Assembly: GCA_031279895.1 (NCBI GenBank) | Contig: JAITHR010000080.1 | Span: 1-6,297 of the forward strand | Reading direction: 5' to 3' | Source: Spirochaetaceae bacterium | GTDB lineage: Bacteria; Spirochaetota; Spirochaetia; Treponematales; Breznakiellaceae | Length of the DNA stretch: 6,297 nucleotides | Shown: positions 1-5,740 of the stretch, one piece after another | Position numbering within the stretch: the first letter of the stretch is position 1 | Layout of the letters: each line of letters opens with the position of its first letter | Position numbers and translations under genes: made by a program | The notes under the pieces: model-generated | The model's database searches: none | Told to the model about the DNA's origin: nothing | Seen by the model: only the letters and a program-made list of their open reading frames with translations

Positions 1-232
1 GAATCTGTCCAGGTCGGAAATGAATCTTTCCAGGGCGGAAATGAATCTTTCCAGGGCGGAAATGAATCTTTCCAGGGCGGAAATGAATCTTTCCAGGACG
101 GAAATGAATCTTTCCAGAGTAAAACTGAATCATTCCAAACTTAGCCGCGTCTATTTCCAGCATAAAAACGTTCGTTTCCAGGGCGCAGACGACTGTTTGT
201 ACCGCGGAAACGACCATGCCCGAAGCGGAGGG
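1..232. repeat. Array A: 21-bp tandem repeat, decaying rightwards
   Basis: Units start at 1, 22, 43, 64, 85 and 106 and are near identical, with the form GAATCTTTCC followed by AGGGCGGAAAT. Unit 1 has two changes, unit 5 one, and unit 6 differs at its end. Degenerate units continue at 127, 149, 170, 191 and 212; they keep TTTCCAG or GCGGAAA at the expected positions after a single 1-bp shift near 148. The array is cut by the left edge. Because 21 is divisible by three, two plus frames stay open (for example the heptapeptide MNLSRAE repeated), but no ribosome site precedes them, so I treat this as repeat DNA. The motif CTTT-N7-GGAA is shared with array C at the right end. Confidence 0.9.
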
Positions 233-250
233 ACATCCGGCCAAAGCGCG

Positions 251-287
251 GAGCATGACGCTTATGAAACAGCCGGAGGCTGCGGAG
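251..287 (+). repeat. REP-like hairpin repeat, copy R1
   Basis: This is an interspersed palindromic element. Its leader GCATGACGCTTATGAAA is followed by the stem-loop CAGCC-GGA-GGCTG at 270-282 and then CGGAG. Thirty-one bases (257-287) are identical to copy R2, 72 bp downstream. It lies just past the end of the OppF-like gene, where a hairpin could protect the mRNA 3' end; that role is inferred. Confidence 0.8.
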
Positions 288-311
288 CGCGGCAAAGCGG
301 GCATTGACAGC

Positions 312-1289
312 TTAGAGGCGCGGGGCGGGACGCTTATGAAACAGCCGGAGGCTGCGGAGGCGGCGGCAGCGCGTAAGGTGCGGCGGGGCGCCGCGGGGGG
401 CGGTGTCCACCAGTTCCGGCGGCTCGGTAACACAGCGGGGGGAACTCCAGGGACATTCCCGCGCAAAACGGCATTGTGCGCGGTTCTTTTCCGTCATCTC
501 CGGGGCATCGTTGTTTAGCGGAGTATCCGGCGCCGCGCAGTCCAGAAGAAAGCGCGTATACGGGTGGAGCGGCTGCTCATATACCGCGCCGGCCTCCCCC
601 ATTTCCACGATTTGCCCCTGATACATCACGCCGATCCGATCCGCCAGATGGTACACCGCCTTGACGTTGTGGGAAATAAAGAGCAGCCCCAGGTTGAGGC
701 GCCGGCGGAGTGTGGTGAACAGGTTCATAATGTGCGATGCCGCGGACACGTCGAGCGCGCTGGTCGGCTCGTCCGCCACGATGAGTTTGGGCTTAAGCAT
801 AAGGGCGCACCCGATTGCGACCCGCTGGCGCTGGCCGCCGGAAAGCTCCGCCGGAAAGCGCGTTTTATAGGACGGATCAAGCCCCACCAGCGCGAGGGTC
901 TCGTCAACCTGCCGCCCGCGTTCCGTCCGGCTCCCGCTGCCCGTGCGGTGTATCTTGAGCGGCTCCTCCAGAAGCGCGCCCACGGTTTTGACCGGGTTAA
1001 GGGCGGTTGACGGGTCCTGAAACACAGCTTGCACCTTTTTCGCCAGTTCCCGCCGCCGTTTCTTTTCCCGCGCCGCCCCGTCGATACGGATTTCCCCTTC
1101 ATACCCGATAAGCCCCAGAACGCATTTTGCCAGCGTGGTTTTGCCGCAGCCGGACTCCCCGAGGAGCCCGAAGGTTTCGCCCTGTCGCATCGTGAGGTTT
1201 ATCCGGTCAAGCACCGGTTTCACCTGGGGGCCGGCAAAAAGCGAGCGTCTTATGTAGGTATTGGAGACCTCTTTTACTTCGAGCAGCAC
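312..1289 (-). CDS. Peptide ABC transporter ATPase, OppF/DppF family
   Basis: A 325-residue ATP-binding subunit that should sit on the cytoplasmic face of an oligopeptide or dipeptide importer and hydrolyse ATP with its OppD-type partner. Visible motifs: Walker A GESGCGKT (44-51), Q-loop FQDP (Q91), signature LSGGQRQRV (149-157), Walker B LIVADEP (169-175), D-loop SALD (177-180) and switch His in FISHN (H207). The family hallmark HPYTRFLLD is at 242-250. It is followed by a Cys-rich end, C273-x5-C279-x6-C286 and C308, matching the C-terminal domain reported to hold a 4Fe-4S cluster in mycobacterial OppD. The start is GTG at 1289-1287, supported by AGAGG six bases upstream and by being 12 bases after the OppD stop. 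Residues after C308 (about 17) come from repeat DNA and are probably not ancestral. Substrate cannot be told from the sequence. Confidence 0.95.
   Translation of the reverse strand: MLLEVKEVSNTYIRRSLFAGPQVKPVLDRINLTMRQGETFGLLGESGCGKTTLAKCVLGLIGYEGEIRIDGAAREKKRRRELAKKVQAVFQDPSTALNPVKTVGALLEEPLKIHRTGSGSRTERGRQVDETLALVGLDPSYKTRFPAELSGGQRQRVAIGCALMLKPKLIVADEPTSALDVSAASHIMNLFTTLRRRLNLGLLFISHNVKAVYHLADRIGVMYQGQIVEMGEAGAVYEQPLHPYTRFLLDCAAPDTPLNNDAPEMTEKNRAQCRFARECPWSSPRCVTEPPELVDTAPRGAPPHLTRCRRLRSLRLFHKRPAPRL
329..359 (+). repeat. REP-like hairpin repeat, copy R2, inside the end of the OppF-like gene
   Basis: Identical over 31 bases to copy R1, with stem-loop CAGCC-GGA-GGCTG at 342-354. It overlaps the last codons of the minus-strand ATPase gene and helps supply its C-terminal tail. 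The stretch between R1 and R2 (AAAGCGG, then GACAGCTTAGAGGCG) resembles the leader of the 77-bp units at 3264-3417, so R1 and R2 look like a diverged tandem pair of the same composite element. Confidence 0.8.
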
Positions 1290-1295
1290 GACGGG

Positions 1296-1300
1296 CCTCT
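1296..1300 (-). promoter_or_regulatory. Ribosome binding site for the OppF-like gene
   Basis: AGAGG on the minus strand, six bases before a GTG codon at 1289-1287. It supports GTG as the start even though no ATG is nearby. It falls in the 12-base gap after the OppD-like stop codon, consistent with translation from a shared mRNA. Confidence 0.6.
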
Positions 1301-1301
1301 G

Positions 1302-2282
1302 TTACGTGCAGGCGTGGCAGGAGACCTGGTGGTCCTCCCCCACCCGCGTCGGCAGGGGCGGCTCGCTTAAACAGGGCGCCTGGGCCGCGGCGCATCGCGG
1401 GGCAAAGGGGCAGGGCGTTTCTTCCGTTTTTTCATCCGAAAGATCCGGCGCTCTGCCGGGGATGACCGGCAGCAGGGCGCCTTTGAGCGCTTTATGCGGG
1501 AGTGATTCGAGCAGCCCTTTGGTGTACGGGTGGCGCGGGCCGGAAAGCACCGCCTCCACCGAGCCGGTTTCCACCAGTTTACCGGCGTACATGACAAGGA
1601 CGCGCCGGCAGAGGCTCCGTATCACCTCTACGTCGTGGGAGATACAGAGGATAGCGGCGCCTGTTTCCCGATGGATTGTTTTAAGGAGCCTGAGTATCCG
1701 GCCTTGGGTGCTTAGGTCAAGCGCGGTGGTCGGTTCGTCGGCAATGAGGAGTTTCGGCCTGCTTACCGCGGCCTGCGCGATCATCACCCTTTGGCACATC
1801 CCGCCTGAGATCTCGTGGGGATAGGCCCGCTCGATTTCCGGCGGAAGCCCCACCTGGGCCATGACCTCCCGCGCCCGTTTTTCCCGCGTCTTCCGGTCAA
1901 CTCCGTGGAGCGCCAGCGGTTCGGCAATCTGCCGGATTACGGGGATGAGCGGGTTAAGGGCAGCGCGGTGTTCCTGAAACACCATGGTAAGCTCATTCCC
2001 GCGGATACTGCGCCAGGTCTTTCGGGAGAAGCGCCCCATATCCGCGCCGGCAAAGCGGATGGATCCGCCGGTTTGGGCGGTTCCGCCTGGGAGGAGGCCC
2101 GCGACGGCCTGGGCAGTGAGGGTTTTCCCGGAGCCGGACTCCCCCACGATGCCGGTTATTGCGCCGGACGCCACGCTGAACCCCACATCCCGTACTACGT
2201 CCCTCTTGTACCCTGTTACGCGGGAAAAGCAGGAAATCGAAAGGTGTTGGACATCCAATACCGCAGGCGGCGCGTTCCTCAT
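1302..2282 (-). CDS. Peptide ABC transporter ATPase, OppD/DppD family
   Basis: A 326-residue ATPase, partner of the OppF-type protein encoded 12 bases downstream. Motifs in order: Walker A GESGSGKT (47-54), Q-loop VFQE (Q103), signature ISGGMCQRV (158-166), Walker B LLIADEP (178-184), D-loop ALD (187-189) and switch His in ISHD (H216). The SGGM form of the signature is typical of the D subunit rather than F. HPYTKGLLESLP (251-262) and PVIPGRAPDL (272-281) are peptide-importer hallmarks. Four Cys follow, C291-x5-C297-x6-C304 and C322, the layout of the C-terminal iron-sulfur region. The start ATG at 2282-2280 has GGAAG six bases upstream. After the Q-loop the usual DPxxSLNP reads EHRAALNP, a mild departure. 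Substrate is unknown: peptides are most likely, but nickel-type importers are related. Confidence 0.95.
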   Translation of the reverse strand: MRNAPPAVLDVQHLSISCFSRVTGYKRDVVRDVGFSVASGAITGIVGESGSGKTLTAQAVAGLLPGGTAQTGGSIRFAGADMGRFSRKTWRSIRGNELTMVFQEHRAALNPLIPVIRQIAEPLALHGVDRKTREKRAREVMAQVGLPPEIERAYPHEISGGMCQRVMIAQAAVSRPKLLIADEPTTALDLSTQGRILRLLKTIHRETGAAILCISHDVEVIRSLCRRVLVMYAGKLVETGSVEAVLSGPRHPYTKGLLESLPHKALKGALLPVIPGRAPDLSDEKTEETPCPFAPRCAAAQAPCLSEPPLPTRVGEDHQVSCHACT

Positions 2283-2300
2283 CTCATACTTCCGTGCGAC

Positions 2301-3137
2301 TCAGGCAGGCGGGGCGAAGTGAAACGGCTTTGTAAGGGTAACGTCATAGCCGGCGGGTTCGATAACGAATAATCCGTGTGCGCGGGCAAACTTTTTCACA
2401 TTATCGTTCATAACGGTAGAGGCCACCGCGCCGTACAGCTTCCGCGTGTCATTGGTTGCCGTTGCGAACCGCTGTAGTTTTTCCATGCGGCGGAGGTGGT
2501 ATTTCACGTCGTCTATGCTCAGTTGTACTTTGACTTCCACAACCACGACGTCGCGGTCCCCCTCAAGCATCGTGTCGATTTCCACCATAACGCCAATATC
2601 CGGCGCTTCAATCCTGTGGTTCCAGCGGATCCGCTTAAGCTTGATACCGATTTTCTTGAATTTGCATATAAGACCGGGGGTTAAGAGCCGTTCCGCTATT
2701 TCGCCTATGCGGTTGCCAAGCCGCCCAATAGCTTTTTCAGTTTCTTTGTGTTGTTTTTCAACTTCGGCAATTTCCTTGCGCAGCGCCTCGGCTTGTGCGG
2801 CGAGGCGTTTATCGATTTCCTTGCGCTGTTCCTCGGTTTCCTTGCGCAACGCCTCCGCGTGCGCGGCTGCTTCCTTGCGCAGCGCCTCCGCGTGCGCGGC
2901 TGCTTCCTTGCGCAGCGCCTCCGCGTGTGCGGCGAGACGTTCCTCGGTTTCCTTGCGCAGCGCGGCGGCTTGTTCGGCTGCTTCCTTACGCAGCGCCTCG
3001 GCTTGTGCGGCGAGGCGTTTATCGGTTTCCTTGCGCTGTTCCTCGGCTTGTTCGGCGAGGCGGTCAAGTGTTTTCCATACCTTGTAGAAGGTGGCTTGTT
3101 TTGTTTTGCGGCGCAGCCGCGTGGCGTGGTCTCTCAT
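2301..3137 (-). CDS. Coiled-coil protein with C-terminal PD-(D/E)XK-like domain (DUF3782-like)
   Basis: I read 278 residues. The first ~20 are basic. Residues ~22-140 form one long Ala/Glu/Lys/Gln-rich coiled coil with exact internal repeats. Residues ~141-278 form a compact domain: GNRIGEIAERLLTPG, then EIDTML, then VVVVEVKVQLSIDDV, then LYGAVASTVMNDNVKKFARAHGLFVIE. The E146, D188 and E201-x-K203 pattern (numbered from the chosen start) fits a PD-(D/E)XK nuclease fold. This matches, from memory, the DUF3782-like proteins abundant in treponemes and cyanobacteria; their function is unknown. The start is ATG at 3137-3135, preceded by GGAGGAGGG; an in-frame ATG at 3167 would add ten residues but has a weaker site. 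The stop is 18 bases before the OppD-like start, so the three genes are probably co-transcribed. Nuclease activity is not shown. Confidence 0.85.
   Translation of the reverse strand: MRDHATRLRRKTKQATFYKVWKTLDRLAEQAEEQRKETDKRLAAQAEALRKEAAEQAAALRKETEERLAAHAEALRKEAAAHAEALRKEAAAHAEALRKETEEQRKEIDKRLAAQAEALRKEIAEVEKQHKETEKAIGRLGNRIGEIAERLLTPGLICKFKKIGIKLKRIRWNHRIEAPDIGVMVEIDTMLEGDRDVVVVEVKVQLSIDDVKYHLRRMEKLQRFATATNDTRKLYGAVASTVMNDNVKKFARAHGLFVIEPAGYDVTLTKPFHFAPPA
2763..3044 (-). repeat. Repeats inside the coiled-coil gene (33-bp hendecads and a 210-bp-offset copy)
   Basis: Three consecutive 33-bp units (2829-2927) encode the 11-residue repeat HAEALRKEAAA, the last ending ETEE. In addition, 2973-3044 and 2763-2834 are near-identical copies, 210 bp apart, encoding EEQRKE-T/I-DKRLAAQAEAL and the next few residues. 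Eleven-residue periodicity is typical of a hendecad coiled coil. Near identity at DNA level points to recent expansion, so copy number may vary between strains. Confidence 0.8.
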
Positions 3138-3139
3138 GG

Positions 3140-3148
3140 CCCTCCTCC
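3140..3148 (-). promoter_or_regulatory. Ribosome binding site deciding the start of the coiled-coil gene
   Basis: GGAGGAGGG on the minus strand, ending two bases before ATG at 3137-3135 (five bases if the first GGAGGA is used). It is the strongest match to the anti-Shine-Dalgarno sequence near this gene and favours this start over the ATG at 3167. Confidence 0.6.
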
Positions 3149-3189
3149 GATACGCCAAGCGTACCATAAACCGCCCCTGTTGTACACCG

Positions 3190-3225
3190 CCTCCGCAGCC
3201 TCCGACGGTTTTAAACGGCTTCCCG
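3190..3225 (-). repeat. REP-like hairpin repeat, copy R3, minus orientation
   Basis: Read on the minus strand: GGAAGCCGTTTAAAAC, then CCGTC-GGA-GGCTG, then CGGAGG. The left stem arm is of the R9 type and the right arm of the R1 type, so the stem pairs imperfectly; this copy may be a recombinant. It lies about 50 bases upstream of the coiled-coil gene and may be in its leader. Confidence 0.7.
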
Positions 3226-3263
3226 CGTAGCGGCTCACAGCCGGCGCAGTCCGCTTCGGGGCG

Positions 3264-3417
3264 CGGCGCGGGGTGTGGAAAGCGGACAGTCGTGCTTTGA
3301 GGCGCATGGCAGGAAGCTTATGAAACCGCCGGAGGCGGCGTGGTTCGGGGCGTGGAAAGCGGACAGTCGTGCTTTAAGGAGCATGGCAGGAAGCTTATGA
3401 AACCGCCGGAGGCGGCG
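3264..3417 (+). repeat. 77-bp tandem duplication carrying hairpin repeats R4 and R5
   Basis: Two copies, 3264-3340 and 3341-3417, with only a few differences outside the first 11 bases. Each runs GTGGAAAGCGGACAGTCG, TGCTTT, then GCATGGCAGGAAGCTTATG and the stem-loop CCGCC-GGA-GGCGG (3326-3338 and 3403-3415). Compared with R1, both stem arms have changed together and pairing is kept. Confidence 0.85.
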
Positions 3418-3425
3418 GCAAAACC

Positions 3426-3483
3426 GGCTGGTGTGCGCTGCGCGGGTTTTTTGGTGCCACACCGCGCAGAGAAAACACCAGCC
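3426..3483 (-). terminator. 58-bp dyad, possible terminator of the lipoprotein gene
   Basis: Outer arms GGCTGGTGT (3426-3434) and ACACCAGCC (3475-3483) and inner arms CTGCGCGG (3438-3445) and CCGCGCAG (3462-3469) are all perfectly complementary. This gives 17 base pairs with a small internal loop and a 16-base apical loop. It lies 86 bases past the stop of the lipoprotein gene; on that strand it is followed by GGTTTTG, a weak T-run. A Rho-independent terminator is the simplest reading, but the T-tract is short and another structured RNA or DNA element is possible. Confidence 0.5.
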
Positions 3484-3569
3484 AGCCAGAGTTTACAAGA
3501 CGGAACGCCCGCCGCGCCTCTTGACGCGCAGCGGAACGCCCCGCTCAATCAACACGTCAGAGAGCGCTA

Positions 3570-4898
3570 TCAGCCAGTGCCGGTGTTCGTCGTTATGACA
3601 GTCGATGCGTTTATGGTTGCGGGATCGGTACCGGAGGTGGGGCCTGTTAAGTCAAGACCGTTTGACCCAACCGTAAGGGTCGCACTGGTACCGCTGTCCA
3701 ATGAGCCATCCACATTACTGCCAAGGACTGCGCCGTCGGTGATATTTGTTACCGTTGCATTCCCATTATCGTCGCCACCAGCCGCGCCTTTCGTAGCTGT
3801 TGCGAACACGCCGATTATGGCGTCTTCGGCTAACGTAAGAAATCCTGGAAGGGTTCCATCCGCGCCGAGCACAATGCTGCCAGTTCCCAGCACGATGCTG
3901 GCGCCGCCGTCAGTAGCAAGGCCCGCGCCAGCATCTTCGCCGCCTTTGGGAACCGTGATGGTTGCGCCTGCGATGATTACTTTCGCGCCGCCGCCGCCGG
4001 CGGTGAAAGAATACGTTGCGCCAGCATCTTCGGCGTTTTGACCCAGCTTAAGCTGGCCGCCGAGGGTGAGGGCATCACCGGCGTCGGCGCCTGCGGTTTC
4101 AATCGTGTCGGCGTCTCCGGCGTTGCTGTTGGCGGCGGTAATAGTTACCGCGCCGCTGGCGGTGTATGTGCCGGTGTGGAATTCGGTGGCGGAAAGCACG
4201 AGTCTGCCCGCGCCTGCAACAATGATTTTACCGCCGTTCTCCAGCACAATGAAATCATCCGCAGCTGGAATGCTAACCACACCGGCGCCGGTGCCAAGGG
4301 TGGCCGTGGCAGCGAGGGTAATCACCGCTTTCTCGAATTTAACTGAGTCTGTAGCTGTTCCTATGGTGAGGGAACTAGTAACCGTCAATTCCAGATCGTT
4401 GCTTGCTTTCACGGTTGCGCCGGGGACAAAAAGCGGTGCGCCGTTTGACACTTCGACTTCTGTAGCCGCAATGGTAATCTCGCTTATGCCGGAAGCGCCT
4501 ACTTTGAATGACCCGGCAGCCGTGTCAGGGATGATCCCTATAAGCCCCGTGAGCGCCGCGATGAGCACCGCGTCTTTCGTTGTGGTAAGCTCTTTTTCAG
4601 CCGCCGCCCCGGAAGCGGCGGTACGGGGAGCCACTGACGCCGCAGGCGTACCTGCAAGGTCCCAGTAGGTTAGAATGTTGTCGGCTGGATCAAAGAAAAC
4701 CGGAAGCGGATCATTGACTTGAGGCGCGGTAACACTGTCGGCATCCGCAACAAACACATAGGAGCCGGTAGGCAGGCTCCACGCCGGCGGCGGATTTTCA
4801 TTGTCGTCACTGTCCCCGCCGCTGTCGCAACCGGTCATTAGGAGCCCGAATGACAGCAGTGCCGCCATTCCCGTTAAGAAAAGTTTTGTGAGTTTCAT
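3570..4898 (-). CDS. Large surface-type lipoprotein, unknown family
   Basis: A 442-residue protein starting at ATG 4898-4896, preceded by AGGAGG with a seven-base spacer; a longer in-frame start at 4964 lacks such a site and would bury the signal peptide. MKLTKLF, a hydrophobic stretch and LLMTGC make a lipoprotein signal with C24 as the lipidated residue; Met at -3 is acceptable under the looser spirochaete lipobox. An acidic linker (DSGGDSDDNENPPP) follows. The rest is Cys-free, poor in aromatics and rich in Gly, Ala, Thr, Val and Asp, with alternating hydrophobic stretches such as KVIIAGATITVPKGG and GASIVLGTGSIVLGADG, which suggests a beta-helix or beta-roll. I recognise no domain. It should be anchored in the inner or outer membrane; an adhesin-like or surface role is inferred only. 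It ends TNTGTG at 3570. It appears monocistronic. Confidence 0.85.
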   Translation of the reverse strand: MKLTKLFLTGMAALLSFGLLMTGCDSGGDSDDNENPPPAWSLPTGSYVFVADADSVTAPQVNDPLPVFFDPADNILTYWDLAGTPAASVAPRTAASGAAAEKELTTTKDAVLIAALTGLIGIIPDTAAGSFKVGASGISEITIAATEVEVSNGAPLFVPGATVKASNDLELTVTSSLTIGTATDSVKFEKAVITLAATATLGTGAGVVSIPAADDFIVLENGGKIIVAGAGRLVLSATEFHTGTYTASGAVTITAANSNAGDADTIETAGADAGDALTLGGQLKLGQNAEDAGATYSFTAGGGGAKVIIAGATITVPKGGEDAGAGLATDGGASIVLGTGSIVLGADGTLPGFLTLAEDAIIGVFATATKGAAGGDDNGNATVTNITDGAVLGSNVDGSLDSGTSATLTVGSNGLDLTGPTSGTDPATINASTVITTNTGTG

Positions 4899-4905
4899 AG
4901 TATAC

Positions 4906-4911
4906 CCTCCT
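4906..4911 (-). promoter_or_regulatory. Ribosome binding site fixing the lipoprotein start
   Basis: A perfect AGGAGG on the minus strand, seven bases before ATG at 4898-4896. The next codons encode a lipoprotein signal peptide, so this start is strongly preferred over the upstream in-frame codon at 4964. Confidence 0.85.
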
Positions 4912-5048
4912 TCTGATAGATATACTTCGTTAAAAGAACCGGCAGGCTGTGAAACGTTTACCAAACAACGTCTGGTATCAAGAGTAGTACCACTCCCGCC
5001 TCATTCTTTATGTCTCTTTCTGTACGTTATGTACTTTTTTACCTCTAC

Positions 5049-5101
5049 TTCCGCAGCCTCCGGCTGTTCCATAAGCTTCCTGCGCCACGCCTCAAAGCAC
5101 T
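5049..5101 (-). repeat. REP-like composite repeat, copy R6, minus orientation
   Basis: Read on the minus strand: GTGCTTTGAGGCG, a short variable part, AGGAAGCTTATGGAA, then the stem-loop CAGCC-GGA-GGCTG (5054-5066). It shares both the leader of the 77-bp units and the stem of R1. It faces copy R7 in the opposite orientation about 115 bp away. It lies upstream of the lipoprotein gene and would be in its 5' leader if transcription starts near 5215. Confidence 0.8.
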
Positions 5102-5162
5102 CTAAGTCTGTTTACCTTTGCCGTCCGCCGCGAAGCAGACTTTACCCGCTTTGCCGCGGTAT

Positions 5163-5203
5163 CAGGACGCCGTTTAAAACAGCCGGAGGCTGCGGAGGCT
5201 GTT
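5163..5203 (+). repeat. REP-like hairpin repeat, copy R7
   Basis: CAGGACGCCGTTTAAAA is followed by CAGCC-GGA-GGCTG (5180-5192). A wider nested dyad, AACAGCC (5178-5184) with GGCTGTT (5197-5203), encloses part of it. The GCCGTTTAAAAC leader is shared with R3 rather than with R1, R4 and R5, so at least two leader types exist. Confidence 0.75.
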
Positions 5204-5220
5204 CAAAGAACCTATACATA

Positions 5221-5229
5221 ACTATAGCA
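5221..5229 (-). promoter_or_regulatory. Weak candidate promoter (extended -10)
   Basis: On the minus strand TGCTATAGT is an extended -10 (TGn plus five of six TATAAT bases), lying just downstream of an A-rich stretch that could act as an UP-type element. No good -35 sits at the right distance. It would give the lipoprotein mRNA a leader of about 300 bases containing repeats R7 and R6. Offered with low confidence. Confidence 0.25.
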
Positions 5230-5539
5230 CGTTTTTTTCAAATAACCACTTTTAACAGATTTTTTTATTTTTTCCCTTTTCCCCTCTTTTCCTAAACCCG
5301 CGCCGCGCCCTAAACCACGCGGCGTCCACTGTGAGACGGAGCGCATGACGCTTAGAAAACAGCCGGATGCTGGACGGAGACCGCTTTCCTGTAACCTCTT
5401 TACTAATCTAAACATACTACGCCTTGTCCAAAGGCTTCCGCGCCGCGTTTCTCTTTCAGGACGCCGCGGATACCGGTTATATCCGCGCACCTCCAGAGCA
5501 GGCGGTTCCCTCCCCATTACAGAGAGTCCGCTGCCTGTT
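5230..5539. other. T-rich tract and gene-free DNA
   Basis: 5232-5295 is strongly T-rich on the plus strand (several T runs of four to seven), unlike the GC-rich surroundings. A 7-bp dyad, CGCCGCG (5301-5307) with CGCGGCG (5318-5324), follows. Repeat R8 is at 5333-5375. I see no supported gene at 5376-5539. Long open frames cross here on both strands but overlap each other, have no ribosome site and show low-complexity Arg/Gly/Pro composition. Confidence 0.5.
5333..5375 (+). repeat. REP-like hairpin repeat, copy R8, degenerate
   Basis: GAGCGCATGACGCTTAGAAAA is the R1-type leader in altered form (5338-5358, not all bases conserved). The stem has lost a base, leaving CAGC (5360-5363) opposite GCTG (5369-5372). 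It is a worn copy. Confidence 0.65.
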
Positions 5540-5740
5540 GCGGAACCTCCTGTCTCTAAAGCAGGGAGACCTCCCGCCAACGCGGAACCACGCCCCCTAA
5601 AGCGCGGAGTCCTCCTGCTAAAGCAAGCAACGTCCGCGTACCCCCGCGCCCCGAACAACGCGCTGCCCCGAACCGCGCCCCAAACCACGCCTCAAAGCAA
5701 CCTAACCCCGCCTCTACGCCGCGTAGACCGGCTTCTCCTT
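5540..5740. repeat. Degenerate 21-bp repeats leading into array B
   Basis: Sequence blocks starting at 5540 (GCGGAACC), 5561 (GCAGGGAGACC), 5582 (GCGGAACCACG) and 5603 (CGCGGAGTCC) recur every 21 bp, several ending CTAAAG. Their phase is the same as that of array B, ten units on. Similarity is weak further right. I read this as an old, diverged part of the same array; a chance origin cannot be excluded by eye. A leader fragment of the composite repeat (CGCCTCAAAGCA, minus orientation) is at 5688-5699. Confidence 0.4.

Larger units (their letters stand above)
3138..3569. other. Gene-free interval built of repeats
   Basis: No protein or RNA gene is supported here. The stretch holds hairpin repeat R3 (minus), the 77-bp tandem pair with R4 and R5 (plus) and a 58-bp dyad, each listed separately. 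Short open frames on both strands repeat the same peptides (for example GGFISFLPC on the minus strand) because they read the tandem repeat. I see nothing recognisable at 3484-3569. No convincing -35/-10 pair was found ahead of the coiled-coil gene. Confidence 0.6.

Noticed and set aside
20..307. Open frame starting MNLSRAE repeats (95 codons, plus strand)
   Set aside because: It reads the 21-bp array then a hairpin repeat; every unit offers the same ATG, no ribosome site is seen, and the frame is open to the window edge only because the unit is seven codons long.
2446..3087. 213-codon plus-strand frame rich in Ser/Ala/Cys
   Set aside because: It is the antisense shadow of the coiled-coil gene; its repeats mirror the 33-bp units on the other strand.
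3235..3548. Minus-strand frames with repeated GGFISFLPC...KHDCPLSTPR peptides
   Set aside because: The peptide repeat is just the translation of the 77-bp tandem hairpin repeat in two frames.
3340..4668. Long plus-strand frames opposite the lipoprotein gene (from 3340 and 4066)
   Set aside because: They are antisense to a gene with a clear ribosome site and signal peptide; no start signal or domain of their own.
5023..5035. GTACGTTATGTAC near-palindrome upstream of the lipoprotein gene as an operator
   Set aside because: Only four paired bases per arm, a single copy and no convincing promoter beside it.
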